Source of the DNA: Pseudomonadota bacterium
GTDB taxonomy: Bacteria > Pseudomonadota > Gammaproteobacteria > Pseudomonadales > Pseudohongiellaceae
NCBI GenBank assembly: GCA_022566775.1
Contig: JADFIJ010000007.1
Coordinates: 1 to 34,104 of the forward strand
DNA length: 34,104 bases
Direction of reading: 5' to 3'
Positions 25,129 through 33,558 of the stretch are shown one piece after another. Position numbers and translations under genes: made by a program. The notes under the pieces are model-generated. The model worked only from the letters and a program-made list of their open reading frames with translations, had not been told where the DNA came from and made no database searches. Within the stretch, counting starts at the first letter, position 1. Every line of letters starts with the position of its first letter.

Positions 25129-26931
25129 CTAATTCAGAGCGAACACCCAAAGTGCTGCTGCCCCGGGATTGGTATCGGTATATCCGGTAAACCTATTCAT
25201 CAGGCCGAGCCAGATTCCCGTGTGCAGGTTAAGCTGCCCGGCCACCACGGCGATGTATTGCTTACCGTCGACGCTGTAACTGATTGGAAACGAAGAGGGG
25301 ATGGCGTCGAGTTCAGTCTGCCAAAGAATCTCACCATTTCGTTGATCGAAGGCCTTGAACGAATGGTCCAGGAAGCCAAGGAATACCAGGCCTCCTGCCG
25401 TCGCCAGGGTCGCGGAAATCGGCGGTATTACCTGCCGATGTTGCCAGGCTAACTCGCGCCGTTCTAAATCGATGGCCTGGAGCCGCCCGAATTTGCCATC
25501 GCTGCCGGGAATTGGGACGGCATCCATCCACAGCCCGCTGCTGAGCAGTGTGCCCTCACCATTAAGCAGGGTATCCATGCAGACCTCAAACATCGGCACG
25601 AACAACATCTTGGACTCGCTGTTGATGGAGCTGGCCTGCCAGTTGCGACCCCCTTGATAGAGCGGACAGACCGTACGAATAATTTCGGCGTCGGGGATAA
25701 CATCGGGGTTGATCAGTTTGGTCCCGGTGACCGGGTCGATGCCGATGACGATGTTTTGTATGCCCGGATCTACGGAAAACAGGTATTGACCTGTGGCTGC
25801 ATCCAGCGCATCGAAGAGGCCGGGCTTGCCCGCAGTGACGATCACTTTTCTGGTTTCGCCATCGATATCGAGTTCGACAATCGACCGCTCGAATGCCCAG
25901 TCAAGATCGAATTGATCGTTGGCAATGTGCTGGTAATACCAGACCAGTTCGCCGGTGGCCGGTCGCAGGGCGAGAGTCGCATTGGTGTAGAGCGCGTCGT
26001 TGCTAACCCCTTCGATGCCTAGGGGATACAGCAAGGGCCCGGTATTGTAGGTAGGCGAAACGCCGAAGAAAACCAGATCCAATGCCGGGTCATAGCCACC
26101 GGTATTCCATACCGAGCCGCCCTGACGCTGTTCCAGTGGGATGTTGTTCCAGGTGTTGCCGCCCGGTTCACCAGGCCTGGCCAGGGTGTAAAAGCGCCAG
26201 GTTTCCTCGCCGGTTTCCAGATCGACGGCGATGATAAAACCACCCCCGGGTACCCGGGAGGCAGCCACGCCCTGGATTACCTGCCCCCCTGCTGTCAGTG
26301 GCGCACTGCGCAGTGCGTAACCGCTGTTATCACCCGTATCGATGGCGTGATCCCACAGGACCCTGCCGGAGCGCGCATCCAGCGCCACCATGTGCAGATC
26401 CGAGGTGGGCACCAACACCTTGTTCTCATGCAGTGATATACCAAACTTATGGCTGGTGATGGCGCCACCTTGGTGCCGATAGCGCCACAACAGCTCACCG
26501 TTGGTGGCATCCATGGCCAGCACCACATCCCCGGCGCTATAGAGAAACATGACGCCATCGTGTACCAGTGGAGTTGGCATGTTGTTGCCGGGGGTCACCG
26601 TTTGGTGCCAGGCGAGTTCCAGATCGGTAACGGTTTGTCTGTTGATCGAGTCGAGAGGTGAATAGCCCTTATTGTCATAAGTACGACGCCATATCAACCA
26701 GTCGGAGGGAGGGGGATTTTGTAAGAGTTCATCATTTACCGATGAATAATTGCGTAGTAATGGAACCTCGTCAGGGTCAGCTATCACAGATTGCAGCGAA
26801 CTGGCGTCGGTTCGACCATATTGCTCGATAATTCCTCTTGGAGGGCTGCCGTCCTGCTGGGCGATTGCCGTGTTAACGAATAGTGCTAGCAGCAGAACAA
26901 AAGCTGTAGCGATGTGTATTATCGTTCTCAT
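25129..26931 (-). CDS. PQQ-dependent alcohol dehydrogenase-like protein (no haem domain)
   Basis: Exported eight-bladed quinoprotein of the methanol/ethanol dehydrogenase group. A signal peptide ('ATAFVLLLALFVNTAIAQQ') precedes a linker and the propeller. Tryptophan-docking repeats include 'ATNGELLWRYRHQGGA' and 'ARSGRVLWDHAI'. The probable catalytic Asp is in 'DQFDLDWAFERS'; a second Asp two residues later gives the DxD spacing reported for lanthanide-dependent members. There is no CXXCH motif. It resembles the dehydrogenase at 29031-31217 in block order ('VARPGE'/'LARPGE', 'NWQAS'/'NWQSS'), so the two are distant paralogs. I chose ATG 26931 ('MRTIIHIATAF') with a GGGGTG site upstream rather than 26976. 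The substrate is unknown; alcohols are the family norm. Confidence 0.86.
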   Translation of the reverse strand: MRTIIHIATAFVLLLALFVNTAIAQQDGSPPRGIIEQYGRTDASSLQSVIADPDEVPLLRNYSSVNDELLQNPPPSDWLIWRRTYDNKGYSPLDSINRQTVTDLELAWHQTVTPGNNMPTPLVHDGVMFLYSAGDVVLAMDATNGELLWRYRHQGGAITSHKFGISLHENKVLVPTSDLHMVALDARSGRVLWDHAIDTGDNSGYALRSAPLTAGGQVIQGVAASRVPGGGFIIAVDLETGEETWRFYTLARPGEPGGNTWNNIPLEQRQGGSVWNTGGYDPALDLVFFGVSPTYNTGPLLYPLGIEGVSNDALYTNATLALRPATGELVWYYQHIANDQFDLDWAFERSIVELDIDGETRKVIVTAGKPGLFDALDAATGQYLFSVDPGIQNIVIGIDPVTGTKLINPDVIPDAEIIRTVCPLYQGGRNWQASSINSESKMLFVPMFEVCMDTLLNGEGTLLSSGLWMDAVPIPGSDGKFGRLQAIDLERRELAWQHRQVIPPISATLATAGGLVFLGFLDHSFKAFDQRNGEILWQTELDAIPSSFPISYSVDGKQYIAVVAGQLNLHTGIWLGLMNRFTGYTDTNPGAAALWVFALN

Positions 26932-27094
26932 TACAATGCACCCCGTAAGGTTCGGTTGTTTATGCCCTGGCTTCACAGGCGGTTATTCTGCTCTGAATTT
27001 TAACGCGATGTGCCCGCATTCTGCCAGTTGGTCTTGCCTTAGCATTTTGGACCACTGCGCCAGGTCATAATTTCTGCTTCGAATGGGGCTTGCC

Positions 27095-27138
27095 AAAAAC
27101 GAGAAAGGGCGCCGACCGGTAACAGCCGGTGGGCGCCC
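27095..27138 (-). terminator. Rho-independent terminator of the FAH-family gene
   Basis: The arms GGGCGCC-GA-CCGG (27107-27119) and CCGG-TG-GGCGCCC (27126-27138) form a 12-pair GC-rich stem with one mismatch and a 6-base loop. Read on the minus strand it is followed by TTTCTCGTTTTT. It lies 28 bases beyond the stop of the FAH-family gene and separates it from the PQQ dehydrogenase gene downstream. Confidence 0.85.
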
Positions 27139-27165
27139 GAGAGTTCGTCATGACCCTCTGCGCTG

Positions 27166-28326
27166 CTAACGGTACGTACTTACCGGAGGTAACTGCGCAC
27201 CCGACAGGTCGTCCGGAATGCTCATCTCGACCCTGACCGTGTGGGTCAGTGTGCCGATTCCCTCGATGCTGGCACTGATGGTCTCACCGTCGATCAGGTA
27301 TCCGGAGCCTGACGCGCGCTCGACGCGACCAGCACCGGTTCCGCCCGACGTCCCGCTCTGCATGACATCACCGGGGAAGACCGTGATCAGCGACGAGGCG
27401 TACTCGATGAGCTCAGGGATATTATGGATCATGTCACCAGCCCTGGCCTCCTGCACGGTGACGCCGTCGATAACCAGGGTCTGGTGCAGGCGCTCCATGG
27501 GATCGCCATAGAACTCTTTTGGCACGATCCAGGGACCATGCGGCGCGAACGTGTCGTGGCCCTTGCCGACGAACCAGTCCGAACCGGAGCCAAAACCGCC
27601 AGGAGGACGTCCGCCACGGTCGGAGATGTCCATCGCCACCATATAACCAAACACGTAGTCGTACGCACGGTCCGCGGAGATGTACTTACCGGTGCGGCCG
27701 AAGACGATGGCCATCTCCACTTCCCACTCGATCCGGTCACGTCCGTAGGGCATGATGATGTCCTCACCGTCGCCGATGATTGCTCCGCGGGTGGGCTTCA
27801 GGAACAGATAGGGAACGCCGCGGTTTTCCTGACGCTGGCGCAGGCGAGCTTGAAATTCATCGTCATTGCAGCCCTCGCAGGCGTGGCTGTAAAAGTTCAC
27901 GGCCGCGTTCATGAGTTTGCTTGGATACTGAATCGGGGCCATGATATCCACCGAGCCCACCGGGTGCACAAAGCTGCGCTGGCCACTGCCGCTCAGCAGA
28001 TTCTCCTCCACGAGCCAGTTCACAACCTCGTAGATCCGGAACTTCAGGCCGTACTCGTACTGCTCGATGAGCCCGAGCATATCCTCGGGCATGCTGATCT
28101 GGCTGTACTGCGGCAGCAACTGCATGGCGCGGTTCGCGGCCGCAAGCTCGACGATCAGCTGGTCATCGCGCATGACCAGGCCGACGGTCGGTATATCGTT
28201 GATCGCAAAGGTGCCGACCTTGAACGGCTCGACCGACTCCATGGCCTGGGCAGAGACGTCGACCGGGCTGGCAAAAATCACCAGCGTCGCAGCAAACGCC
28301 AGGGTTAATAGGGACTTTCTTATCAT
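27166..28326 (-). CDS. Fumarylacetoacetate hydrolase (FAH) family protein with signal peptide
   Basis: FAH-family enzymes hydrolyse, decarboxylate or isomerise C-C bonds of 2-oxo or 1,3-dicarbonyl acids from aromatic degradation, using Mg or Mn. The metal ligands are in place: Glu202 and Glu204 in 'EWEVEMAIVFG' and Asp233 in 'VAMDISDRGG'. 'AVNFYSHACEGC' matches the conserved 'NYxxHAxE' block, and 'FPGDVMQSGTSGGTGAG' the usual TGTPxGVG loop. Unusually, residues 1-27 form a Sec-type signal peptide ending near 'VSAQA', which places the protein in the periplasm; family members are normally cytoplasmic. About 90 residues precede the catalytic domain. The gene has a strong terminator of its own, and by eye a higher G+C than its neighbours. 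Substrate unknown. Confidence 0.87.
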   Translation of the reverse strand: MIRKSLLTLAFAATLVIFASPVDVSAQAMESVEPFKVGTFAINDIPTVGLVMRDDQLIVELAAANRAMQLLPQYSQISMPEDMLGLIEQYEYGLKFRIYEVVNWLVEENLLSGSGQRSFVHPVGSVDIMAPIQYPSKLMNAAVNFYSHACEGCNDDEFQARLRQRQENRGVPYLFLKPTRGAIIGDGEDIIMPYGRDRIEWEVEMAIVFGRTGKYISADRAYDYVFGYMVAMDISDRGGRPPGGFGSGSDWFVGKGHDTFAPHGPWIVPKEFYGDPMERLHQTLVIDGVTVQEARAGDMIHNIPELIEYASSLITVFPGDVMQSGTSGGTGAGRVERASGSGYLIDGETISASIEGIGTLTHTVRVEMSIPDDLSGAQLPPVSTYR

Positions 28327-28535
28327 TTCTTACTCCCGTGCAGAGCACTAACAGGCTTATTGGTAGAACCAAAGCTATCTCTGTAGTGGGCCAATGTCCA
28401 GGCCTATGAATTGTGAGCTGCTTATTGGCCTATCATCGACGACAGCGCTGAATCTATTTAATTTGGGAGTAATGGGATACACTCGAGTCGTTAACCTATT
28501 AATCCAATTTCCTGCGAGCTCAAAAGGAGAACATC
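28327..28535. promoter_or_regulatory. Divergent intergenic region between FAH-family gene and small exported protein
   Basis: These 209 bases separate two genes transcribed away from each other, so promoters for both should be here. The half nearest the plus-strand gene is AT-richer. I could not place a convincing -35/-10 pair on either strand. A clear AAAAGGAGAA ribosome site ends the region on the plus strand. Confidence 0.45.
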
Positions 28536-28913
28536 ATGAAATTAACAAGAAAAATTATGCTAATCGTCCTAATCGGACTATTTTCCCAATTTTCCATGGC
28601 GGATAACGCCTCATCTGCCAAGGAAATCGCCGATATTGTTGCGTCTTTGAATCATTTCCCGTCTGACGCGGACAAGGAAGCGTTGATGGCTATCTCCTCA
28701 GACGATAGCCTTGGCGAAGGCGTACGGGCTATGGCTACGGCGATTGCTACTTTTGCCCATTCTGCAAATGACGAAGGCAAAGCAGCGATGGCCATGATCC
28801 AGGCTAATGATGAGGCCCCTGACCGCACCAAGGAATTGGCCGGAATAATTGCCGGTATCACCCACACGGCTAGTGCGGATGCGAAAGCCACGCTGGCAGA
28901 ATTGTTCCCGTAG
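28536..28913 (+). CDS. Small exported protein of three 35-residue repeats
   Basis: A 125-residue protein of unknown family. A signal peptide ('IMLIVLIGLFSQFSMADN') is followed by three repeats with an exact 35-residue period, starting near residues 29, 64 and 99. Equivalent positions line up: His40/75/110, Ala32/67/102, Ala36/71/106, Lys47/82/117, Leu50/Met85/Leu120 and Ile53/Ile88/Leu123. Each repeat reads like a short helix, a His-containing turn and a second helix, so a small all-helical solenoid is likely. There are no cysteines in the mature part. The start is certain, with AAAAGGAGAA before ATG 28536. A terminator follows the stop, so it is a one-gene transcript. The conserved His could bind metal or haem; this is a guess. 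Confidence 0.8.
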   Translation: MKLTRKIMLIVLIGLFSQFSMADNASSAKEIADIVASLNHFPSDADKEALMAISSDDSLGEGVRAMATAIATFAHSANDEGKAAMAMIQANDEAPDRTKELAGIIAGITHTASADAKATLAELFP

Positions 28914-28933
28914 TAATCGCTCAAGGATGACCG

Positions 28934-28965
28934 AAGGCCTCGCTTTGTCACGAAGCGAGGCTTTT
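28934..28965 (+). terminator. Rho-independent terminator after the repeat protein gene
   Basis: GCCTCGCTT (28937-28945) pairs perfectly with AAGCGAGGC (28953-28961) around a 7-base loop. Flanking GAA... and TTT... extend the stem, and a TTTT follows directly. It lies 20 bases after the stop at 28913. On the minus strand the hairpin lacks a T-run, so it probably works in one direction only. Confidence 0.88.
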
Positions 28966-29030
28966 CCCGTTTCAACTATAATGCACCCGGTGTGGGGCAG
29001 ACGGTTGCGGACCGCGTATTTAGTTTGGTC

Positions 29031-31217
29031 CTAATCTGGCAGCTTGAACACATACAGTGCGTTATGCCCGTCCGGGCTGCTCAGCTCCGGCGCCAGGAAA
29101 CTGCCGATGCGCCACGGGCTGCCGCCCTCGCGGCCGGCAGCAATGGCGATGTACTGTTCGCCATCGATGGCGTATGACACCGGAAACCCCTGCACCGATG
29201 TAGCGAGTCTGGTGCGCCACAGTTCCTCACCGTTGCTGACGTCGTAGGCGTGGACGTAACGGTCGTAGTCGCCTATGAACAGCAGGCCGCCGGCCGTACT
29301 CAAGGCGGCGGTCAGGAAAGGCGCGCGCTGCTCCACACTCCAGGTCTCATCCATGGTGGCCACGTTGTAGGCACCCAGTTTGCCGAACTGCTCATCGGTG
29401 CCGGGCATGGGCATCCATCTGCGATCCCCCTGAGTGCCGCCGGAGCCGATTTCAAATGTAGTTTGCCGGGGTGACATCTCCATGCAGGACTGGCTCAGCG
29501 GGATGATCAGTTGCTGGGTGGGGGGGTGATAGGTACTGGACTGCCAGTTATGGCCACCGGCGGTGGAGGGGCATACCGAGAGCCATTCTCCTATTTTCAT
29601 GTTGCGAATGTCTTCCCGATACCGTACCTGACCGGTTTCCAAGTTAAGCTCCGAAAACACATTTTGATAAACCGTCTGTTTTAAGCCCCGGAACTCTCCG
29701 CTGCGACGATCCAGCTTCCAGAGGATGCCGCTCTTGCCGATCGTCAGCAGGAAGGGTTCATCGAATATATCCACCAGCACCTGTTCGAATGCCTCGTCCA
29801 TGTCCAGGGATTCGCCGGGCACATGCTGTCGATACCACACCAGGCGGCCATCATCCGGATTCAGTGCCAGGGTGGAATTGGAATACAGGGCGGCGTCTTC
29901 GGTGGTGAGGCCGCGGCTCGCCGCCATCCAGGGCTTGGCCTGGGCGGTACCGAAAAACACAAGATTCAGATCCGGATCCCAGCTGCCGCTTATCCAGACA
30001 TCGACGCCGCCGCGGAATTCCAACGGTAGTCCACCCCAGCTATCGCCCCCGGCTTCCCCGGGCCGGGCGACGGTATAGGTACGCCAGAGTTCTTCACCGC
30101 TGCGGGCGTCGTGGCCGGTGATGAAACAGCTCTCTTCATAGAAACGGCCACACCCGGTGATGCCATTGATGACCTTGCCATTGGCTACGATGGGGCCGCT
30201 GGTGTTGGAGTAGCCCAGGCTGCTGTCGGCGATTTCAACATCCCAGCGTACGGCACCGGTACGGGCGTCCAGCGCCACCAGGTGCGCGTCGGTGGTGGCG
30301 ACATAGATCATGTCCTCCCACATCGCCAGCGTACGCAGATGCCCGCCCTGGCGACCCCCTTCCGGAAACTGCCGGCGGTATTCCCATAATAAGGTGCCAT
30401 CTCGCCCATTTAAGGCTTGCACGACGTTGCCAAAATTGGGAATGAAAATAAACCCATCTCTCACCAGTGGCGCCGGTTGGCTGCGGCCGGGTTCCATGCC
30501 CCAGACCCAGGCCAGGCTCAGGTTCTTAACATTGTCGGTATTGATTTGCGTGAGCGGCGTAAAACCGTGGCTCTGTGGAGTGCGGCGCCAATAGGTCCAG
30601 TCGGCGGCGGCTGGGTCGATCAGCTCAGCCGTGGTGACATTGCGAAAACCCGGCAGCGCTTGCAGGGAGCGGGTCAGTGCGCGTTCAGACCGGTAGATGG
30701 TGGCAAACTCCGGCACGCTGCTGCGAGCAGAGGGAGTGGGCATGGTGCCGGCTCTGCCGGGAACCGGTAGTCGCGGGGCTTGTCGCTGCACCGCGTTGGC
30801 CTGATCGCCAATGAAGGCGACCGCGTCAGATGAGAAGCTCAGCGCCTGGGAGCCAGGGGCGATATCGTTGGCGCTGAGCAGGTGCGCTACCAGGGCCGCG
30901 TAGTCTGCATCTGCCAGGCTCGCCGGCGCCTGTGGCGGCATCGTGCGTCGGATTAGATCCAACAGCTCGCTGACACTTCGATTCGACCAGTTGCTGGTGA
31001 AGTTGCTGCCGGCAAGCGCCGGTGCTTCGAATGAACCCTGCAGATCCAAGAGATGACAGACGGCGCAATTCTGCTGATAGAGGGTGGCGCCGGTGCCGGC
31101 CTGGGCCTGGGTAAAGCTGGCTTGCTCGAGCTCCTGCGCCAGCGAGGTGGCAGCACAGGAGGCTGCAAACAACAGCGACACGCTCAGAAGCCGTTTGCGG
31201 ACGCTTGGATTATTCAT
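29031..31217 (-). CDS. Cytochrome c / PQQ-dependent alcohol dehydrogenase fusion
   Basis: An exported quinohaemoprotein. A signal peptide is followed by an N-terminal cytochrome c domain with Cys51, Cys54 and His55 ('[14 protein letters not shown]') and a likely axial Met in 'RRTMPPQAP'. After a Pro/Ser-rich linker comes the eight-bladed PQQ domain with '[16 protein letters not shown]', '[14 protein letters not shown]' and '[18 protein letters not shown]'. The probable catalytic Asp is in '[11 protein letters not shown]', with Asp at +2 as reported for lanthanide-dependent relatives. The haem sits at the N-terminus, whereas well-known quinohaemoprotein alcohol dehydrogenases carry it at the C-terminus. 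It is the last gene of a three-gene minus-strand operon (71-base gap to the copper protein). Confidence 0.9.
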   Translation of the reverse strand: MNNPSVRKRLLSVSLLFAASCAATSLAQELEQASFTQAQAGTGATLYQQNCAVCHLLDLQGSFEAPALAGSNFTSNWSNRSVSELLDLIRRTMPPQAPASLADADYAALVAHLLSANDIAPGSQALSFSSDAVAFIGDQANAVQRQAPRLPVPGRAGTMPTPSARSSVPEFATIYRSERALTRSLQALPGFRNVTTAELIDPAAADWTYWRRTPQSHGFTPLTQINTDNVKNLSLAWVWGMEPGRSQPAPLVRDGFIFIPNFGNVVQALNGRDGTLLWEYRRQFPEGGRQGGHLRTLAMWEDMIYVATTDAHLVALDARTGAVRWDVEIADSSLGYSNTSGPIVANGKVINGITGCGRFYEESCFITGHDARSGEELWRTYTVARPGEAGGDSWGGLPLEFRGGVDVWISGSWDPDLNLVFFGTAQAKPWMAASRGLTTEDAALYSNSTLALNPDDGRLVWYRQHVPGESLDMDEAFEQVLVDIFDEPFLLTIGKSGILWKLDRRSGEFRGLKQTVYQNVFSELNLETGQVRYREDIRNMKIGEWLSVCPSTAGGHNWQSSTYHPPTQQLIIPLSQSCMEMSPRQTTFEIGSGGTQGDRRWMPMPGTDEQFGKLGAYNVATMDETWSVEQRAPFLTAALSTAGGLLFIGDYDRYVHAYDVSNGEELWRTRLATSVQGFPVSYAIDGEQYIAIAAGREGGSPWRIGSFLAPELSSPDGHNALYVFKLPD

Positions 31218-31288
31218 GCCATCATCTCTTATTATCAGCTGCCCGCCGATTATTGCAGCGGCTCCTGTAGTCGACCCGATCGATCAAT

Positions 31289-32632
31289 TTAATTCAGCGA
31301 CAGGGTTTCCTGATATGCCCGCCTCTCGGCTATGGCCTGCACATACTGCTCTTCATCGATGTAGGTGATGCCGACCCAGGCATGACTCATCTCATCGACA
31401 CCCCGGCGGCCAAACACCACCCACTGGTTGGGGTCCGGGTTAATCGGATTGTTCGCCGTATTATCGAACACGGTGGTGAATTGCAGCACCGTGCCCCTCG
31501 GCAATATGGGTTTTACTTCGTCGGCATAAATGTAGGCGATCTGCCAGGTGTGGTTGTATTTATTCACCTGGCTCAGCACTTCCCTGCGACCGTCAGGATA
31601 AATGGCGGTCATGGTCATCACCTTGCCGCGCATGTGCATGTGGGGACGAAAACTGTGAAGCACCGCCGCCGACTGCAACACGTGGGTGCCCTGTAATACC
31701 TGATAGCCATGGGGAGGGATGATGATGTCCTGTCCCCTGGCCATGCCATTGAGGCCGTCTACCCTGAACATGGATTCGCCATTGGTAACGAGTTCCGGCT
31801 GCTGACCTTCGGGATAAAACCAGAGGCCGACCTCGACCACATCGTCTTCACCCCCGATACCCACCGGAAAATAGTGCAGGTTCCAGGCGATGTTGCCACC
31901 GGCCGGCACCAGCATGCCGGTGCCCTGAGGGTATATTTCCCAGGACTTGCCGACGCCATATCTGGCCAGTGCCACGGCGCGGCCGCCATCGGCGGGCTGC
32001 AGTACCGCATGGCCGTGGTGCACGACCTTCTTGCCCAGGGGAAAGGAGGGCTTAAATTCCGCCGCGCGCAGCCAGCGATCTGATTCGAGGCCTTCAAATG
32101 GCACATCCGGTGTCCACCACTGATCCTGACCATTGGCGATCACATCATAGGGTCTGGACTTGATAATCAGGTCAGGCGGGCCTAATTCCTCGGCGAGGTG
32201 CCAGGCACCGCCGGCGAGCAACTGGATCGGTGCGGGCAGGTCTGCCGGGTCGCCCTCGGGCGCTCCCCCGTCCGCCCAGGCGGCGAGCGTGGCTATCTGT
32301 TGTTCCGACAGCGAGGCATCGTTCTTGAACTGTTGAATACCGGTGGTGGGATCGTTATGCCAGGGCGGCATCATGCGCTTGCCGGTTCTGTCTTTTATCA
32401 GCGCAGCGAAGGGCATTACCTGCTGGTAGGTCTGCAGTGGCATCGGGCCGATACCGTCCGGATTGTGGCAGCTCACGCACTTCTGCTGCAGGATCGGAGC
32501 CACATCCCTGGCGTAGACAGGCGCGAATGCGCTACCGTCCTGGGCCAGCATACCACCGGTGAAACCCGTCAGCACCAGGAAGACGGCTAATTGTAAAATA
32601 CTACCTCGATGTGTTTGCCTGTAACTGTTCAT
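31289..32632 (-). CDS. Cytochrome c / PHM-like type II copper monooxygenase fusion
   Basis: An exported two-part redox protein. After a signal peptide, residues 45-120 form a cytochrome c-like domain with 'CVSCHNPDGIGPM' (Cys52, Cys55, His56) and a Met candidate in 'RMMPPWH'. The C-terminal part resembles copper type II ascorbate-dependent monooxygenases (PHM/DBM). By analogy the CuH ligands are His205-His206 ('VVHHGHAVL') and His253 ('WNLHYFPVG'). The CuM ligands are His331, His333 ('RPHMHMRGK') and Met415 ('DEMSHAW'). The 'DNTANNPINPDP' block is typical of this bacterial group. PHM-type enzymes hydroxylate C-H bonds using O2 and two electrons; the fused haem may deliver them. Start ATG 32632 follows AGGAG. 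Second gene of the operon 33558-29031. Confidence 0.85.
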   Translation of the reverse strand: MNSYRQTHRGSILQLAVFLVLTGFTGGMLAQDGSAFAPVYARDVAPILQQKCVSCHNPDGIGPMPLQTYQQVMPFAALIKDRTGKRMMPPWHNDPTTGIQQFKNDASLSEQQIATLAAWADGGAPEGDPADLPAPIQLLAGGAWHLAEELGPPDLIIKSRPYDVIANGQDQWWTPDVPFEGLESDRWLRAAEFKPSFPLGKKVVHHGHAVLQPADGGRAVALARYGVGKSWEIYPQGTGMLVPAGGNIAWNLHYFPVGIGGEDDVVEVGLWFYPEGQQPELVTNGESMFRVDGLNGMARGQDIIIPPHGYQVLQGTHVLQSAAVLHSFRPHMHMRGKVMTMTAIYPDGRREVLSQVNKYNHTWQIAYIYADEVKPILPRGTVLQFTTVFDNTANNPINPDPNQWVVFGRRGVDEMSHAWVGITYIDEEQYVQAIAERRAYQETLSLN

Positions 32633-32697
32633 TCGGCGCTCCTGTTTAAGAGGTGGGTCTCAAGCTGTGTGGTTTATTCGTTGCTGTTTCAATTCTC

Positions 32698-33558
32698 TTA
32701 ATTACTGATATCGACCGTAAAATAGGCATTGGTATGGCAACAGTAAAATTCAAACGCCGCGATACTGTCAATGGTCTGCATGCGCACAATATAGCGCCCC
32801 GGGGCTGCGAACGTCGCCTCAACTTCGGTGGGTCCTGCAGCGGGTCTCATCATATACTCCAATTCGTCGAATTCGACAACACCCGGTCCAGAATGCTTGG
32901 CCCATCCCACCCATATTTCCTCGTCGGGGTGTTCGATCCAGGCGCTTAAGTTTACCGCTTCCCCCACCCGTCCGCTAATAGCAGCTTCGGAAAATAACCC
33001 CTTGCGACCACGCACGCCGACACCATCGGCGGATAGTTTCACCAGCGGTGCCACGTCACCGCGACCGCCGGAAGCCGGCTCGTCTAATACATAAGCCGGC
33101 AGAATGTGTCCGGGGATGCTCAGAGATTGGCTGGCGCTGCTCAGATTCCACACCACGGTTTCATCGATGCCGAAACTGGCAGGCACGGTGACGGTAAAAA
33201 CACAGAATTTGTGCCGGTAGCGCGGTGGCAGTGGATCGAAATGGGTGGGCAGAATGGCGTCAAGACTGGCGTCGCTTAGATGGTTATCGGTCCCCAATGG
33301 AATGGTCAGTGATTGTTCGGAATTGAGATTGAAGAAGCTGAAACAGAGACTCTTGCTGCCATCTGCATTGGCAAACCAGCCGTCGAACAAGGGAATCACT
33401 GGCTGGCCGCTGGGTCTTATGACATCGGCAGACCAGATCTGATTGGACAATTGAATCTGTTGTGCCACTGTACCCGCAATAGGCGAGAGCAACAGCGCCA
33501 GCAACAACGCCTGTAACAACAGGCAGCGCTTGCTTGACAGGTTCTTGCTCATCATCAT
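32698..33558 (-). CDS. Exported protein of unknown function, first gene of the haem-copper operon
   Basis: A protein of about 286 residues with a signal peptide ('LLLQALLLALLLSPIAGTVAQQ'). The mature part is rich in beta strands. An N-terminal domain contains 'PVIPLFDGWFANADGSKSLC' and 'LPPRYRHKFCVFTVTVP'. The C-terminal half looks Ig- or PKD-like, with 'PGRYIVRMQTIDSIAAFEFY' and a final 'CCHTNAYFTVDIS'. I cannot name a family. It could be a partner, metallochaperone or substrate-binding subunit for the two enzymes encoded 65 and 136 bases further on. I chose ATG 33558; two further ATGs at 33555 and 33552 are equally possible, and the ORF-track start at 33603 adds 15 residues. Confidence 0.75.
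   Translation of the reverse strand: MMMSKNLSSKRCLLLQALLLALLLSPIAGTVAQQIQLSNQIWSADVIRPSGQPVIPLFDGWFANADGSKSLCFSFFNLNSEQSLTIPLGTDNHLSDASLDAILPTHFDPLPPRYRHKFCVFTVTVPASFGIDETVVWNLSSASQSLSIPGHILPAYVLDEPASGGRGDVAPLVKLSADGVGVRGRKGLFSEAAISGRVGEAVNLSAWIEHPDEEIWVGWAKHSGPGVVEFDELEYMMRPAAGPTEVEATFAAPGRYIVRMQTIDSIAAFEFYCCHTNAYFTVDISN

Noticed and set aside
27424-28308. 294-residue plus-strand ORF opposite the FAH-family gene
   Set aside because: It is fully antisense to a gene with clear catalytic motifs. Its composition (many His, Asp, Val, Arg) is what a mirrored G+C-rich gene gives, and no motif or ribosome site supports it.
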